Below, piece after piece: positions 23,351-35,400 of a stretch of 64,000 nucleotides of DNA (position 1 is its first letter; the number at the start of each line of letters is the position of its first letter). Made by a program: the position numbers and the translations under genes. The notes beneath the pieces are model-generated. The model had not been told where the DNA came from. It searched no databases and saw only the letters and a program-made list of their open reading frames with translations. Source of the DNA: Malachius bipustulatus (lineage: Eukaryota > Arthropoda > Insecta > Coleoptera > Melyridae); assembly GCA_910589415.1 (NCBI GenBank), contig OU342633.1:43034210-43098209 (forward strand), read 5' to 3'.

Positions 23351-24915
23351 TTTCCAAATGTAAAGACTGGACTAATATGAATAAATATTAAATAGGAATA
23401 TTGAAACAACTCTTACTTAAGCTCATTTCTCATTGAAAATCTATTAAATGGCACTTTCAAGGGATATGAAATTTATTTACAACCAAAAAAATACCCAAGT
23501 TTTGTTGCTTTCAATCTTTTTCAGATGTGACAAAAGCTTTCACCTTAAAATCTCTCCTCTACAATATGAAGACGGATTTCTATTCAAGAAGTTGTTAACG
23601 GGGTTCAAGAAATTTAAAACCGTCCCTGAATGAATATTTAAATGAATATCACTTTCCAAAGGGTACAGTAAAATCACGAAAAAAAAATTGAAACATCTTT
23701 CACAACAAGATTCACTTTAAGCTTTTTTTTGGTTTTTATATTTTTTATTTTAGTATATGTATTCGCCAATAATTATTGTCAAAAAAGTATTTATATGGCA
23801 AAAATAACAAAATATGCATAAATATGCGAGTTTTCTAAAAAAAATGCAGTTCGTGCGAAAAAATCATAAAAATGCAAAATATGCAAAAATATGCATTTTG
23901 CATACAATCAGAGCTCTACATCATAGAGAATTCACGGTAGTCTTATTCGCTTCCTTACACGATTGACGATTCTCCACAAATTAACAGCTTTATGTCTTCA
24001 TCTTGCATTTCGGATTGATTTTGCTGATTTTATTACAATAGAAAGGTACAAAACAGGTACAATAGAAATGTAATATACCTATTTACTTATTTTACGTGAA
24101 TATTATTGTTTTCAACAGGCGACAAGACAAGCATAAGAGAAGTTGCTTGATATGATCACGATACCTACGTACCTGATTCGCACAATGCTCTGATTGAATA
24201 ATTGCTTATAATCTATAATATAATCCTTTATTTGCGCAATAATTCCATCCAATCATTATTATTCCTTCTATAACTACATACGTATTTCCCTACGGGTCTA
24301 TTACGTTTCTCCATGTATTCCGTATATATGTACACTCTTGTATATGCATCCCGGCACTTCCGTTTCTAATAATGTATAGCATACTATATTCTCCCGACAA
24401 ACGTCAAACGTGGTATGGAAATAATAATCCTCATGCATATGTCGCGCTAGGCTCTCCAGCGTCACCCTCTTCCCTTTTGATATTACGATTCCTCTCCCTA
24501 AAGGTCCACATAAATGAAATGGCAATTTCACTTATGAGAGGTCTAATAATTTCATGGGGTATTTGTATCTCTATAAAGTCGTGGAAACTTGTCCCGTTAT
24601 TAATTATTGATATACTGTGAGAGATTTCGAGATATTTAATTAATATAGAAACTAATTTTAAAAATGTTCTTTTGAATAAGAGCGGTTCTGCTAACCTGGT
24701 TCTAGATAACTATTTCTCGCTGCATGGAATACTACGATATCAAGGAGTGCTTCCATAAAAAGGTATATTTTCTGCAAATAATATAAAAAATAATAACTAA
24801 AAGAAAAACTTCTTGAAAAAAATGATGGATTCAAACTACCTTTTCTGGTGACAAATTCTAAATTGGTTCCACTTAAGTAACGTGTTTTTAACGTCATATA
24901 CACGTGGAACTTGTA
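23351..24915. other. Intergenic; ATATGCA-rich patch at 23805-23905
   Basis: The segment has several copies of ATATGCA/AATGCAAAAT within 100 bp around 23805-23905, either low-complexity sequence or the end of a repeat. ORFs near 24301-24620 overlap on opposite strands and show no known motif. I see no gene. Confidence 0.4.
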
Positions 24916-25800
24916 AACGGGTTGTTTCACCACCAGACCGACATGGCTTGGCTTAAGGGTAGGTGTAGTTTTTCTGCCGAAATTTTTTTTAAGAGCAGTA
25001 TCTTTTGAACGAATAAATGGAATTCAATGAAATTTGGTAGGTAGGTATGCTCTACCAATGACACTTAATGGCCCGCATTTTCCGCCGATTCGAAAACTGC
25101 AGGGCCGTACTTAATTTTTCAGGTATCTCTCGATTTTGTCAAAAAGTTCACCTTGTATGTATATTTGTCTAAGTTTAGTGCCATTTTCGAAGACTACCAT
25201 GAAAAGTGCTACAATTGCGGCAAAAAATCGCTTGGCACCATCAATAAACTGTAAGGTATAAAACTTTAAAACCAAAATTTCGGTGGGTATTATCACGATC
25301 ATGACACTTTATATCCACGGTGTTGAAAAAGTCCCGTTAACACCCCCCCCCCCCCATAAATCCTTAAATTTTGAGTTTGGAAAAAAATACGGATCAATTT
25401 GATAATTTAATTTACTTTTTATTGATGCAAAAAATTGTGTAGATTCATGTAATTTTCAAAAAATGCATTAAACTTTGAAAAAAATTCATACAGGGTGAAC
25501 TTTTTGCCAAAACCGTAGAGAACAGAAAAACTAACTACGGCCCCGCAGTTTTCGAGTTGGTGGAGAATTTGGGATATCAAATGTCACTGCTAGAGCCTAG
25601 AGCATACCTATCAAATTTCATTGAATTTCATGAATTCGTTCAAAAGATATCGCTCATCAAAAATTTCGGCAAAATGCATGAATCACTCTATAATCTCGGA
25701 ACGAAGGGCCTCAGAAAAAATTAAAAACAAGGTCCTGACTCGCCTTGAAAAACTACACCTACCTTGAAGCCATGTCGATCTGGTGGTGAAACACCCTGTA
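24916..25800. mobile_element. Fold-back element with GTGTTTCACCACCAG termini
   Basis: The left arm (about 24919-25160) and right arm (about 25485-25800) are imperfect reverse complements. The right end reads CTGGTGGTGAAACACCCTGTA; the left has decayed to AACGGGTTGTTTCACCACC. Shared arm blocks include GACATGGCTT, AGGTGTAGTTTTTC, AAATTTCATTGAATTTCAT-like text and CGAAAACTGC(A/G)GGGCCGT. The inner ends carry a second CAGGGTGAACTTTTTG / CAAAAAGTTCACCTTG pair. The interior includes a 13-C run near 25350. Non-coding. Confidence 0.78.
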
Positions 25801-25805
25801 TTATA

Positions 25806-26686
25806 CAAGGTGCCCCAGCTTATTCGAAACGGTCTCTGTAGGCCAAACGATGGACTTTTTAAAAAAACTTTTTGAAAATTCAAGTACAGAATCACAATGG
25901 CCATAATTTAAAATTATTTTGGAGTATACAGAGTGTCCCATATGACAGTGGCATATCAAAGTTATATTTTTTTAAATGGAATGCTCCTATGTTATTGCAT
26001 TTTCAGATTGTCTGAGAAGAGAAAATAAGACTGCATGGCTTTTTCAGTTGGTGTTTAAATTTAGGAGTTTTTGAGTTATAAACAAGTGAAAATCGTCATT
26101 TTTCAAGTTCAAGGCCCTGTAAACGAAAACGGTTCAAGATAGAGAAAAACGGCTTACATGTCCCTATTTTAACTTTTTATGTACTATCCTATGGTATAGA
26201 AACATTTGTACTTTCTTAGATTTTTTTTATTTGGCGAAGCGTGGAAAAATCTCAGAATTTTTCAAATTTTTTATCAGCGTGTATAAACATTTCATCTAAA
26301 TCATAGGATAGTACATGAAAAGTTAAAATAGGAACATGTAAGCCGTTTTTCTCTATCTTCAGCCGTTTTCGTTGTACAGGGCCTTGAACTTGAAAAATTA
26401 CGATTTTCACTTGTTTATAACTCAAAAACTTCACCAACTGTAAAAGCGAATCTTATTTTTTTTTCTCTTCTCAGACAATCTAAAAATGCCATAACATAGG
26501 AGCATTCCTTTTAAAAAAACATAACTTTGATACGCCACTGTCATATATGGGACACTCTGTATAGGTACTCCAAAATAATTTTAAATTATGGCCATTGTGA
26601 TTCTGTACTTGAATTTTCAAAAAGTTTTTTGAAAAAGTCCATCGTTTGGCCTACAGAGACCGTTTCGAATAAGCTGGGGCACCGTG
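25806..26686. mobile_element. Long palindromic element, CAAGGTGCCCCAGC termini
   Basis: Arms of about 400 bp (25806-26205 and about 26285-26686) are near-perfect complements with an AT-rich loop. The ends are TA|CAAGGTGCCCCAGCTTATTC and its complement ending GGGGCACCGTG|TA. Both arms carry GGCCATAATTTAAAATTATT and CTCAGACAATCTAAAAATG-like blocks. It lies directly beside the element at 24916-25800. A one-armed relative is at 13790-14040. It is non-autonomous with TA target flanks. Confidence 0.88.
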
Positions 26687-26699
26687 TATAATATAATAA

Positions 26700-28350
26700 T
26701 TCCAGAGGTTTCTTTTTTTCATACATGCATACTCGAAGAAAATTGATCCAATCGATTTTTGTCTTAACGTTAATAAAGTAACAAATAAATCAAATAACAT
26801 TCTAAATACAGGGTGTTTCGAGATATCTTTAAAAAGAAATATTCGCGTTATTTCGAAACAGTTTGAGAGTTACTAGTATAAAAAAAAAAATCAATTTTCA
26901 GAGAGAAATAAAAATATAAACACTCACAAAGAAAACTCTTAAAATCATTTTACACCAATTGATTTCGAGTATTATAGAGATGATTTTAATCTACCTATTG
27001 ATTTCAATTTTCAGCTGTACAAGTAAAAAGTTGCAATTTTCATGAGTTTTCAGTTAATATCTTAAGCCGCTCAGAGTTCTTCTTCGTTTGCTCTTGTTGC
27101 CTGTTTCTCTCATCATTTCTCGAAAGACATCTCGTCTGTTAATTAAAAAATCAATGATCAATGAAGCGAAATATACTGTTATCGAAATAATAAATCATTT
27201 TTACTGTGAATATTTTTCCCGAAGAAAATTTTATCGAATACTTACACTTATCTATGAATACGTAAATTCCTATTATATGTCAAGTTTCGTCACTCGCATC
27301 ATTCAAGACTTATAATAACAACTACCTCCTTCCTGGTGAAATCGAAATTGACTTTAGGCTTGGAGTAAGAGTTTTATTAACCAGCCCCATCAATCTTCCT
27401 AACAGTTTAATAACAGCTGCTCCAATAAAAATTGCTGAATCGTGATTCTCGGATTCCAATATTCAAATCTTTAATTCCCTGCGCGCAGATTAATACCTAC
27501 AATCAACTTCAGAATTAGTTCGCGACGTTTAATTTTTTATTTTTGAACTGAATTCAGCCAGTAAATGGAAAAATCTAGAGTTTATTATGCTCCTATATTT
27601 CCGCAAACTTCATCGTGCAACTCACCAACGTCGAGGGAATATTAATATCGTTTAGAAAATTAAAAAAAAAAACAAACGTGGGTAGGATTTCTGTCGATTT
27701 CAGTCGACACGACCTCTTCATTCACTAATTACGTATGATTAATAATTAATATCTCAATGTTTGAGTGATTAAAAGTAAATAGGGTGACGATGATACCTAT
27801 TTTAATAGAGAAGAATCTCATTGGTTCGATTCTTTAGATCTTTTAAAATAGGTACTTTATTATAAACATTCTATGTGAATGTTCTTTGAAAAATGTATTT
27901 TATTTTAATAGCTTTTTATGTTATATAACGTATGCGTGGGTGTGTAAAAGAAAGAAATATTATTGTTTAATCTTTTGGGAATACACAACATCCTAAATGA
28001 CTGTTGATATACATTTTCACTCAAAACTTGACTGTTTAGTTTAGGTGTATCGATCAAGGTTTTAGGTATATTGTTATGCTGATGCTTGTTTGATATTCAT
28101 GCATTATTTTTTTAGAACAGCTACGTTTACACGTGGGTAGACGTTTATATATTTTCACCTAACACAAAAATAGAAGATACCCTGAAATGCAAATTTACAA
28201 ATTACAATGCTTTGAGGTATTAACCTGTAAGTTCTACAAAGCCAGTAGGAAACTTGCATAAAACATAATTAATTACATTTCAAAACCTACTACCTATTGT
28301 AAAAAATATTTACGAGCAAGAATGGGATTTATAATTAAATGTTAAAGCTT
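26700..28350. other. Intergenic; isolated CAGGGTGTTTCGAG terminus near 26812
   Basis: Apart from one element-like end (TACAGGGTGTTTCGAGATAT) with no partner seen, I find no gene or repeat. The region is AT-rich. Confidence 0.4.
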
Positions 28351-28353
28351 CTA

Positions 28354-29187
28354 CCGAGTGACAAGTTTCAAAGCAGAACATAGGCGAATAGCACGGGAAA
28401 TCACATATTTGCAGTTTATTTCTCACCACTTTTTTCTACAAGAATGGTAATGATGTCTATCGAAAGAGAATTATTTTCTGAACATGCTGATACCAAAATA
28501 CCTACAAATTAACAGTTTTATATCATGACAGAATATTTTAAACATTTTCAAAATTAAAAGATGAGCAGCCATGACATGCTAAATTCGGACAACTTTTTCA
28601 CTGTCAAAGCAAATATTTTCAATTATTTAATTTATTTTTTTGAAATTAATATTCCCATCCTTTTATAAATTGCGCTTCGAACTTGTCCAAGTTGTTGGTT
28701 ATTAACGAGTGCACATTCGGCCACCACGAGCTCTGTAAATTTTATTTTTAAGGTAACCCCAAGATCTCAAGAAAAGTCACAACATGGATAAGGTGCTAAA
28801 TCGGGAGATCTGGCCGGCCAGTTAATAGTACCACGGCGATAAACACGCATTAGAATAGCTATTATTATTATTATTATTATTCATTAACAATCTTTGCAGG
28901 GAAACGTGTATCAGTAATTAAAAATATTTGTTTTGACAGTAACAAAATTATTCGAATTAGGCATGTCATAGCCGCTCACACTTTTAATTTTGAAAATGTT
29001 TAAGTTATTCTGTCACCATAAAGAAACTGTTAATTGTTAAGTATTTGATATCAGCATGCTCAGAAAACAATTCTCTTTCGATAGACACCATTACCATTCT
29101 TGTAGATAAAAGTGGTGAGAAATAAACCACAAATATGTGTTTTCCAATGCTATTCGCCTATGTTCTGCTTTGAAACTTGTCATACGG
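28354..29187. mobile_element. Mariner-like fold-back element
   Basis: Arms of about 285 bp (28354-28640 and 28905-29187) are imperfect reverse complements ending CCGAGTGACAAGTTTCAAAG and its partner from CTTTGAAACTTGTCATACGG. TA lies on each side (28352-28353 and 29188-29189). The spacer contains a decayed Tc1/mariner-type transposase piece on the minus strand, which ties the palindrome to that superfamily. A short (ATT)n stretch is at 28859-28881. Confidence 0.82.
28660..28835 (-). pseudogene. Tc1/mariner-type transposase remnant
   Basis: Minus-strand translation gives INWPARSPDLAPY, the conserved segment around the second catalytic Asp of DDE/DDD transposases (W-P-A-x-S-P-D-L-x-P). A diverged tail follows, containing VTLKIKF and NNQQLGQVRSAIYKRMGI, typical of this family's C-terminus. 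A stop and frameshifts are present and the N-terminal two thirds is absent. It cannot make an enzyme. Confidence 0.75.
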
Positions 29188-29579
29188 TATACAGCAGTTT
29201 GAAATATATGGTGAAAATTCAAATTTAGTCATGTTTCTGAAAACGCTCATCGATTGCGTGACGTCAATCGTAATTAGAGTGGAGAACACGACAAGCCAAT
29301 TTTCTATTCTATATATTCTCAAAACGCCCCTGTATAGCTTTACCTTGCTGAATTTTGAATTCTGGCAAAAGAACTTTGGATTTTCATAAAAAAAAATAAC
29401 ATATAGTCCTTTCATAGTTCTTGTCATCATGATTCAGATTGCCTCGGTCTTTCCGTTTAAGTCCTTTACGCAGGTTTCCAGTGCCATATTTTATGAGCCG
29501 TTCACTTTTTATTGACCAAGTACGAGAGGTCCCTAATTTAAGCATGACACATTTTTTAAAAATTATTATTTTTTAAAAC

Positions 29580-30090
29580 TGATGACGAAGGATTTTCGAG
29601 CTATTTTCGAGCTAAATTCAATGGTATTTTCGAGCTGTCTCTAGCTTTCACCGTTTTCCAGAAAATCGCAATTTTTTTATTTGTAATGCTTACTTACATA
29701 TTACACCTGACTTTTTTAAATTCAATCTGTGGAGAAACCCAAACAGCACAGGAATTTCGAGCTACTAAATGAGATTTTCGAGCTGCTCCTAGCTCTCGTA
29801 ATTTTCCGGAAAAACGAAAAAAACCGCGTCATCGTGCTAGGATTTGACCTCAATTTTGAAAGTACGTACTCCCGGAAAAAATGAAATCACAGGAATATCG
29901 AACTATTTTCGAGCTACTCAATGATATTTCCGAGCTGTTCCTAGCTCTCGTAATTTTCCGGAAAAACGAAAAAAACCGCGTCATCGTGCTAGGATTTGAC
30001 CTCAATTTTGAAAGTACGTACTCCCGGAAAAAATTAAAACCACAAGCATTTCGAGCTATTTTCGAGCTACTCAATGAGATTTTCGAGATG
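29580..30090. repeat. Tandem repeat, about 152-bp period, TTCGAGCT-rich
   Basis: About 3.3 units. The two central units are nearly identical (CTCGTAATTTTCCGGAAAAA through AGTACGTACTCCCGGAAAAA; the latter block recurs 152 bp apart, near 29871 and 30023). Within each unit the octamer TTCGAGCT recurs several times. Outer units are more diverged. The ORFs on both strands (29850-30138) arise from the repeat and have no other support. Confidence 0.85.
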
Positions 30091-30149
30091 ACAGAAATCA
30101 CTCCGTATAAATGCTGTCCATGCATTTATGGAAATTAAGTTATTATGAA

Positions 30150-32401
30150 AATTAGGAACATAATACTCGTAGTTGTTGTCAGATCTATTTTTGTTACTTT
30201 TCATCTTTTGCCTTTACATTAATATCGTTCAAAAATTTTTATTGACTTTGTTAAGCAAAAAAGTCATACAATTAAGTAACGAATTTTTATCTACTTTTAT
30301 AAGTGTGTGTTCATAAAAAAATTGTTAATGCCTATATACCTAATTAGTTCAATTAATTAAACTTTCCTGAATCTGAGATGTACCTAAACTAAGCGAAAGC
30401 AGATTGGGAAGAAAGCCCTGGTTTTTCTTTTGATATCATTTTCAGGAAAAAAATAATTCCTATACGTGCAGCAGCATTAATTTTTTTTATTTCTACAATC
30501 GCTTTAACCTTATCGATAAAAAGTAAATACTATAATCGCCTCAAATGGATGCCTTACTTACGAACATTATTTTCATTCTCAAAAAGGATTTTATTTAAAT
30601 ATCTGAGTGAGCGGTTTGTATCTGTCCAAAGCAGAGGGTCGTTTCGGAAGTTGTAAGTACATAAATTAATTATTCATTCAATGTAGGATGCACACACGGG
30701 AATCTGTTTGGGAATAATTGTCGTGGTTAGATTCCAATTGCGGAGAAACCGGAATTCTGTTCATATAATTCGAACTTGGGTCAAGGGAACCGTCTGTGTG
30801 TGTGTATTATACAGGGTGTTTCATTAATCAGTACAGAAAATTCAACCTCCCTTTAAACCAGGGTTAAATATTCAGATTTATCTACTTTGTTTCTGAAACC
30901 ATTAGTAATTTAAAAAAAAACATTGACAATCAAAAATTGACACCACAAAGTCCCCATAATATCAAAATTTTATTCATGTTGCTTTTCTGCGAGGGGGTGA
31001 TTCATATTACCCATCAGAGTTTTTGTAGAAGAACTTTTCTTTCTGTATTTAGAGTGAATTATTAACTAAAAATTTTATTAAATAAACATTTTGATCAAAA
31101 TATTTTCAGGATTTAATCTAAGAACAGAACTATTAATAAAAATTAAGAAATTAATGTTGGAATTTGAGAAATATTTTTTCGTATTTTAATTTTTTCCAAT
31201 GAGAATTCTTTCGTCCTTTCTGGGGGACTAATTTTCATTAAACGTAAAATTTAAACGCTTATTAACTGCAACTAACTTAATTTTATTTTAAACGAATCTG
31301 ATTGCATTAAAGAGGGCTGAAATGTTCCGGGTTCCAGCCAGGTTTCCTCGGTTATTAATTTATATCAGGAGAAAAACTGCAAGGGGCTTAAAATGATTAA
31401 TTTTGCCTTATTTTACCACCATTCCCAGGAAATGAAATATGAGTTCATTCATTTAAGTCCACTTTGCTCTTAATTCTATCTCGTTTGCAATTTGATATAA
31501 TTCTCAAAATAGAACTCTTGGAGTTTTCTTTAATTGCCTTAAATTTTGCATTCACCATAGTTGCTGTCAATATTGACAGAAAACTGAGAAGAAATTAACA
31601 TTGCGTACCTACCATATTCTTAAAACACGCTGAAGTAGTACTTAATATGGTCCTAATTTAATAAAAATATTCAAAAAATTGAAGCCTTCCATGCAGGATG
31701 TTTCCTTGAGGATTCCATCCAGGAGGATTCCTTGACTTGGTCTAGGATGAATATTTCGCATTAATCTTTTTCTCCGCAAACGAGATACAGGGTGGCTAAA
31801 AAAATATTTTTGACGATATCTCAGGAATCGTTTGAGATACATAACTCAGTTTTTGAACATGTCTTTTAAATTTGTCCAATCTCTTGAATAGAGAATTAAA
31901 AAAAAAATTTCATCAAAACACTTTTTTTCGAAAAATATTCGCGTTAAAGCGACCAAGGGCACCTTCTTATGCAATTGCTACCAATGTGACGTCCTCGTCG
32001 GTGATCCTTTCAAAGAATATCGATACCCGTTTTTCATCGAGACCGAGAGTAGGTAGTACAAAAGTGGTTTCAGTTGATTTTCAATAACGAACAAGGAGTC
32101 TTCAATTAATTCATCAGTTACGTTCAGGGTTTTTGTTGTGTTTGGTAAGAACTATGGCGTTATTAAAAATTCGGAAAAACAAATACCTGGTTATCTTTTA
32201 AAACGCAGATTCTTCAGGGTGCCATAACGAGCTAGAAGATTAATTTCACAGTAGCACAGAAACAGCCCGTCGATACTAGACTCGATGGCTAGACAACCAT
32301 TGAAGCTCACTACCGTAAACTATAATAAAGACTCAAAAGATATCTTCTGTAGGAAGATCGAGGGAGAAACCAAAAAAAAATCATAAGAGACAATACATGG
32401 T
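30150..32401. other. Intergenic; two isolated CAGGGTG element ends
   Basis: TACAGGGTGTTTCATTAATC near 30809 and TACAGGGTGGCTAAAAAAAT near 31787 match the terminal motif of the fold-back elements elsewhere, without a visible partner end. The remainder is AT-rich with no recognised gene. 32150-32400 leads into the satellite array. Confidence 0.45.
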
Positions 32402-35400
32402 TAGAATCTGTCACAGGTGCAAGCTGTACCTACCAATGACTTCATATTGCCGTATTCAAGAGAGGGAGGAACCATAGAAATCATAAGAGACAATCCATGG
32501 TTAGAATGTATCGCAGGTGCAAGCAGTACCTATGACTTCATATTGCAATATTCAAGAGAGGGAAGAACCATAAAAATCATAAGAGACAATCCATGGTTAG
32601 AAATAGAATTAGAAAGAAACAGGTGCAAGCAGTACCTATGACTTCATATTGCCGTATTCAAGAGAGGGAGGAACCATAAAAATCATAAGAGACAACCCAT
32701 GGTTAGAATGTATCGCAGGTGCAAGCAGTACCTATGACTTCATATTGCAATATTCAAGAGAGGGAAGAACCATAAAAATCATAAGAGACAATTCCTGGTT
32801 AGAATGTATCGCAGGTGCAAGCAGTACCTATGACTTCATATTGCCGTATTCAACAGAGGGAGGAACCATAGAAATCATAAGAGACAATCCATGGTTAGAA
32901 TCTATCGCAGGTGCAAGCAGTACCTATGACTTCATATTGCCGTTTTCAAGAGAGGGAGGAACCATAAAAATCATAAGAGACAATCCATGGTTAGAATCTG
33001 TCACAGGTGCAAGCAGTACCTACCAATGACTTCATATTGCAGTACCTATTCAAGAGAGGGAGGAACCATAAAAAGCATAAGAGACAATCCATGGTTAGAA
33101 TCTGTCACAGGTGCAAGCAGTACCTATGACTTCATATTGCCGTATTCAAGGGAGGGAGGAACCATAAAAATCATAAGAGACAATCCATGGTTAGAATCTG
33201 TCACAGGTGCAAGCAGTACCTATGACTTCATATTGCCGTATTCAAGAGAGGGAGGAACCATAAAAATCATAAGAGACAATCCATGGTTAGAATCTGTCAC
33301 AGGTGCAAGCAGTACCTATGACTTCATATTGCCGTATTCAAGGGAGGGAGGAACCATAAAAATCATAAGAGACAATCCATGGTTAGAATCTGTCACAGGT
33401 GCAAGCAGTACCTATGACTTCATATTGCCGTATTCAAGAGAGGGAGGAACCATAAAAATCATAAGAGACAATCCATGGTTAGAATCTGTCACAGGTGCAA
33501 GCAGTACCTACCAATGACTTCATATTGCAGTACCTATTCAAGAGAGGGAGGAACCATAAAAATCATAAGAGACAATCCATGGTTAGAATCTGTCACAGGT
33601 GCAAGCAGTACCTATGACTTCATATTGCCGTTTTCAAGAGAGGGAAGAACCATAAAAATCATAAGAGACAATTCCTGGTTAGAATGTATCGCAGGTGCAA
33701 GCAGTACCTATGACTTCATATTGCCGTATTCAAGAGAGGGAGGAACCATAGAAATCATAAGAGACAATCCATGGTTAGAATGTATCGCAGGTGCAAGCAG
33801 TACCTATGACTTCATATTGCCGTATTCAAGAGAGGGAGGAACCATAAAAAGCATAAGAGACAATCCATGGTTAGAATCTGTCACAGGTGCAAGCAGTACC
33901 TATGACTTCATATTGCCGTATTCAAGAGAGGGAGGAACCATAGAAATCATAAGAAGACAATCCATGGTTAGAATGTATCGCAGGTGCAAGCAGTACCTAT
34001 GACTTCATATTGCCGTATTCAAGAGAGGGAGGAACCATAAAAATCATAAGAGACAACCCATGGTTAGAATGTATCGCAGGTGCAAGCAGTACCTATGACT
34101 TCATATTGCCGTATTCAACAGAGGGAGGAACCATAGAAATCATAAGAGACAATCCATGGTTAGAATCTATCGCAGGTGCAAGCAGTACCTATGACTTCAT
34201 ATTGCCGTTTTCAAGAGAGGGAGGAACCATAGAAATCATAAGAGACAATCCATGGTTAGAATCTATCGCAGGTGCAAGCAGTACCTATGACTTCATATTG
34301 CCGTTTTCAAGAGAGGGAAGAACCATAAAAATCATAAGAGACAATTCCTGGTTAGAATGTATCGCAGGTGCAAGCAGTACCTATGACTTCATATTGCCGT
34401 ATTCAACAGAGGGAGGAACCATAGAAATCATAAGAGACAATCCATGGTTAGAATCTATCGCAGGTGCAAGCAGTACCTATGACTTCATATTGCCGTTTTC
34501 AAGAGAGGGAGGAACCATAAAAATCATAAGAGACAATCCATGGTTAGAATCTGTCACAGGTGCAAGCAGTACCTACCAATGACTTCATATTGCAGTACCT
34601 ATTCAAGAGAGGGAGGAACCATAAAAATCATAAGAGACAATCCATGGTTAGAATCTGTCACAGGTGCAAGCAGTACCTATGACTTCATATTGCCGTATTC
34701 AAGAGAGGGAGGAACCATAAAAATCATAAGAGACAATCCATGGTTAGAATCTGTCACAGGTGCAAGCAGTACCTATGACTTCATATTGCCGTATTCAAGA
34801 GAGGGAGGAACCATAAAAATCATAAGAGACAATCCATGGTTAGAATCTGTCACAGGTGCAAGCAGTACCTACCAATGACTTCATATTGCAGTACCTATTC
34901 AAGAGAGGGAGGAACCATAAAAAGCATAAGAGACAATCCATGGTTAGAATCTATCGCAGGTGCAAGCAGTACCTATGACTTCATATTGCCGTTTTCAAGA
35001 GAGGGAGGAACCATAAAAATCATAAGAGACAATCCATGGTTAGAATCTGTCACAGGTGCAAGCAGTACCTACCAATGACTTCATATTGCAGTACCTATTC
35101 AAGAGAGGGAGGAACCATAAAAATCATAAGAGACAATCCATGGTTAGAATCTGTCACAGGTGCAAGCAGTACCTATGACTTCATATTGCCGTATTCAAGA
35201 GAGGGAGGAACCATAAAAATCATAAGAGACAATCCATGGTTAGAATCTGTCACAGGTGCAAGCAGTACCTATGACTTCATATTGCCGTATTCAAGAGAGG
35301 GAGGAACCATAAAAATCATAAGAGACAATCCATGGTTAGAATCTGTCACAGGTGCAAGCAGTACCTACCAATGACTTCATATTGCAGTACCTATTCAAGA

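Noticed and set aside
29850..30138. Opposed ORFs of 85-91 codons
   Set aside because: Both lie in the 152-bp tandem repeat and mirror each other; they arise from the repeat.
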